From an uncultured Megasphaera sp. (lineage in GTDB: Bacteria; Bacillota; Negativicutes; Veillonellales; Megasphaeraceae): a DNA stretch of 5,821 nt. The position numbers and the translations under genes were made by a program. The stretch is taken from positions 1-5,821 of the forward strand of contig NZ_CATWFF010000131.1 in NCBI RefSeq assembly GCF_958350005.1, given 5' to 3'. The notes under the pieces are model-generated. The model searched no databases. It saw nothing but the letters and a program-made list of their open reading frames with translations, and had not been told where the DNA came from. Positions 4,878 through 5,821 of the stretch are shown in pieces; position 1 is the first letter of the stretch, and the number at the start of each line of letters is the position of its first letter.

Positions 4878-5821
4878 ATGACAAACGACGAAAAGAAACT
4901 GGAACAGGTATTATGGGATTCAGCCAATGTAATGCGCCAGACCATGGGGGCTGCCGATTATATGGACTATGCCCTGGGGCTTATTTTCTACAAGCACTTG
5001 TCCGATACCCTTCTGGAAGCATCGGCCAAGGCCCTGATTGAAGCCGGAGAAGCAGAGGAAGGCGATGTTGCCACGGAAGAACAGCGGCTGGCAATGTATC
5101 AGCAGTATTATGACGATCCGGACACGAGGGAAGACCTGCTCAGTGCCATGGATCTGGACTATACCATGCAGCCAAAATTTACCTTTACGGCCTTTATGGA
5201 TGCCATTCAGAAGCAGTCGTTCCAGCTGGAAGATCTGAATCAGGCCTTCCGCGATCTGGAACAGTCCAATGCAGACTTACTACAACATCTGTTTGACGAT
5301 GTCGACCTTCATTCCACGAAGCTCGGTTCGACGCCGCAGAAACGAAACGCCCTCATTGCCGACGTCATGAAAGCCCTGGCGCCGCTCAATCTGGACAGCC
5401 ACAGCGGCGACATTCTCGGTGATGCCTACGAATATCTGATCAGTAATTTTGCCTCTGATATGGGCCAGAAGGCCGGCGAATTCTATACGCCCCAGTCTGT
5501 ATCGACTATCCTGACCCGTATCGTTACGGCCGGCCAGGAAGAAAAAAAGGGATTTTCCGCCTATGACCCGGCCATGGGGTCCGGCTCGCTCCTGCTCAAC
5601 GTCCGCAAATACATCAAGGACGCCGATTCGATTGAATATTACGGCCAGGAAATCAAGACAGCCACGTATAATCTGGCTCGCATGAACATGATTCTTCACG
5701 GCGTGGCCGCGACGAATCAGCACCTGCGCAATGCCGACACGCTGGACAAAGACTGGCCGGCCGATGAAATCACCAACTTTGACGGCGTCATGATGAATCC
5801 GCCGTACTCCCAGAAATGGAC
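4878..5821 (+). CDS. hsdM: Type I restriction-modification system DNA methyltransferase subunit M (3' end outside window)
   Basis: HsdM transfers a methyl group from S-adenosylmethionine to adenine N6 and works in complex with HsdS, with HsdR added for cleavage. The 314 codons in the window are uninterrupted. The helical N-terminal domain begins EKKLEQVLWDSANVMRQTM and continues ADYMDYALGLIFYKHLSDTLLE, typical of HsdM. GEFYTPQSVSTIL leads into the methyltransferase fold, with SAM-binding motif I DPAMGSGSLL at 230-239 and catalytic motif IV NPPYS at 307-311. The family is usually about 500-540 residues, so roughly 200 are missing only because the window ends. ATG 4878 has AAAGGAG (4862-4868) 9 bases upstream, overlapping the stop of the preceding gene. 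Sampled lines average above 50% GC, close to the housekeeping genes here. The gene depends on the promoter at 4246-4274 unless an internal one exists. Confidence 0.95.
   Translation, partial: MTNDEKKLEQVLWDSANVMRQTMGAADYMDYALGLIFYKHLSDTLLEASAKALIEAGEAEEGDVATEEQRLAMYQQYYDDPDTREDLLSAMDLDYTMQPKFTFTAFMDAIQKQSFQLEDLNQAFRDLEQSNADLLQHLFDDVDLHSTKLGSTPQKRNALIADVMKALAPLNLDSHSGDILGDAYEYLISNFASDMGQKAGEFYTPQSVSTILTRIVTAGQEEKKGFSAYDPAMGSGSLLLNVRKYIKDADSIEYYGQEIKTATYNLARMNMILHGVAATNQHLRNADTLDKDWPADEITNFDGVMMNPPYSQKW

Noticed and set aside
5280..5723. A 147-codon minus-strand open frame inside hsdM
   Set aside because: It is antisense to the SAM-binding region of hsdM, whose + strand frame is uninterrupted and has the expected motifs.

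Overview
The window reads as chromosomal DNA from a low-to-mid GC anaerobic Firmicute. The purine-rich Shine-Dalgarno sites (AAGGAGG, GAGGAGG, AAAGGAG), sigma-A type promoters, U-tailed terminators and the particular AhpF-like flavoprotein fit a Negativicutes or Clostridia gut-type anaerobe (Megasphaera/Dialister-like is my best guess). I cannot assign genus or species from this stretch. All genes run on the + strand and form three transcription units.

Unit 1 (1-2414) is a peroxide-defence operon. A near-consensus promoter (TTGACA, 17 bp, TATGAT) is overlapped by a Fur/PerR-type array of AATAAT hexamers. It drives ahpC, a 2-Cys peroxiredoxin, and one base after its stop a 555-residue flavoprotein that should re-reduce AhpC. 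This flavoprotein has its modules in the reverse order to classical AhpF: the thioredoxin-reductase-like FAD/NAD(P)H body comes first, then an Ala/Pro linker, then the tandem thioredoxin-fold domain with a CTMC redox centre. A strong intrinsic terminator at 2369-2414 closes the unit.

Unit 2 (about 2451-4137) is a single housekeeping gene, guaA (GMP synthase). It has an extended -10 promoter and its own terminator.

Unit 3 (4226 to the window end) begins a type I restriction-modification locus. A promoter at 4246-4274 is bracketed by two near-identical 20-bp palindromes (TGTAAATAA, two bases, TTATTTACA). The first gene encodes a 177-residue HsdS-like protein with a single target-recognition domain. 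It is followed 14 bases later by hsdM, which is cut off by the window end just after its NPPY catalytic motif. The half-size S-like gene in front of hsdM, with paired operators around the promoter, is the least ordinary part of the window and suggests tight control of the locus. The rest of the locus (full hsdS, hsdR, any regulator) would lie to the right and is not visible.

The two intergenic gaps (2331-2546 and 4083-4329) are both under 300 bases and are largely explained by the terminators, promoters and palindromes listed. I see no RNA genes, CRISPR arrays, insertion sequences or attachment sites.
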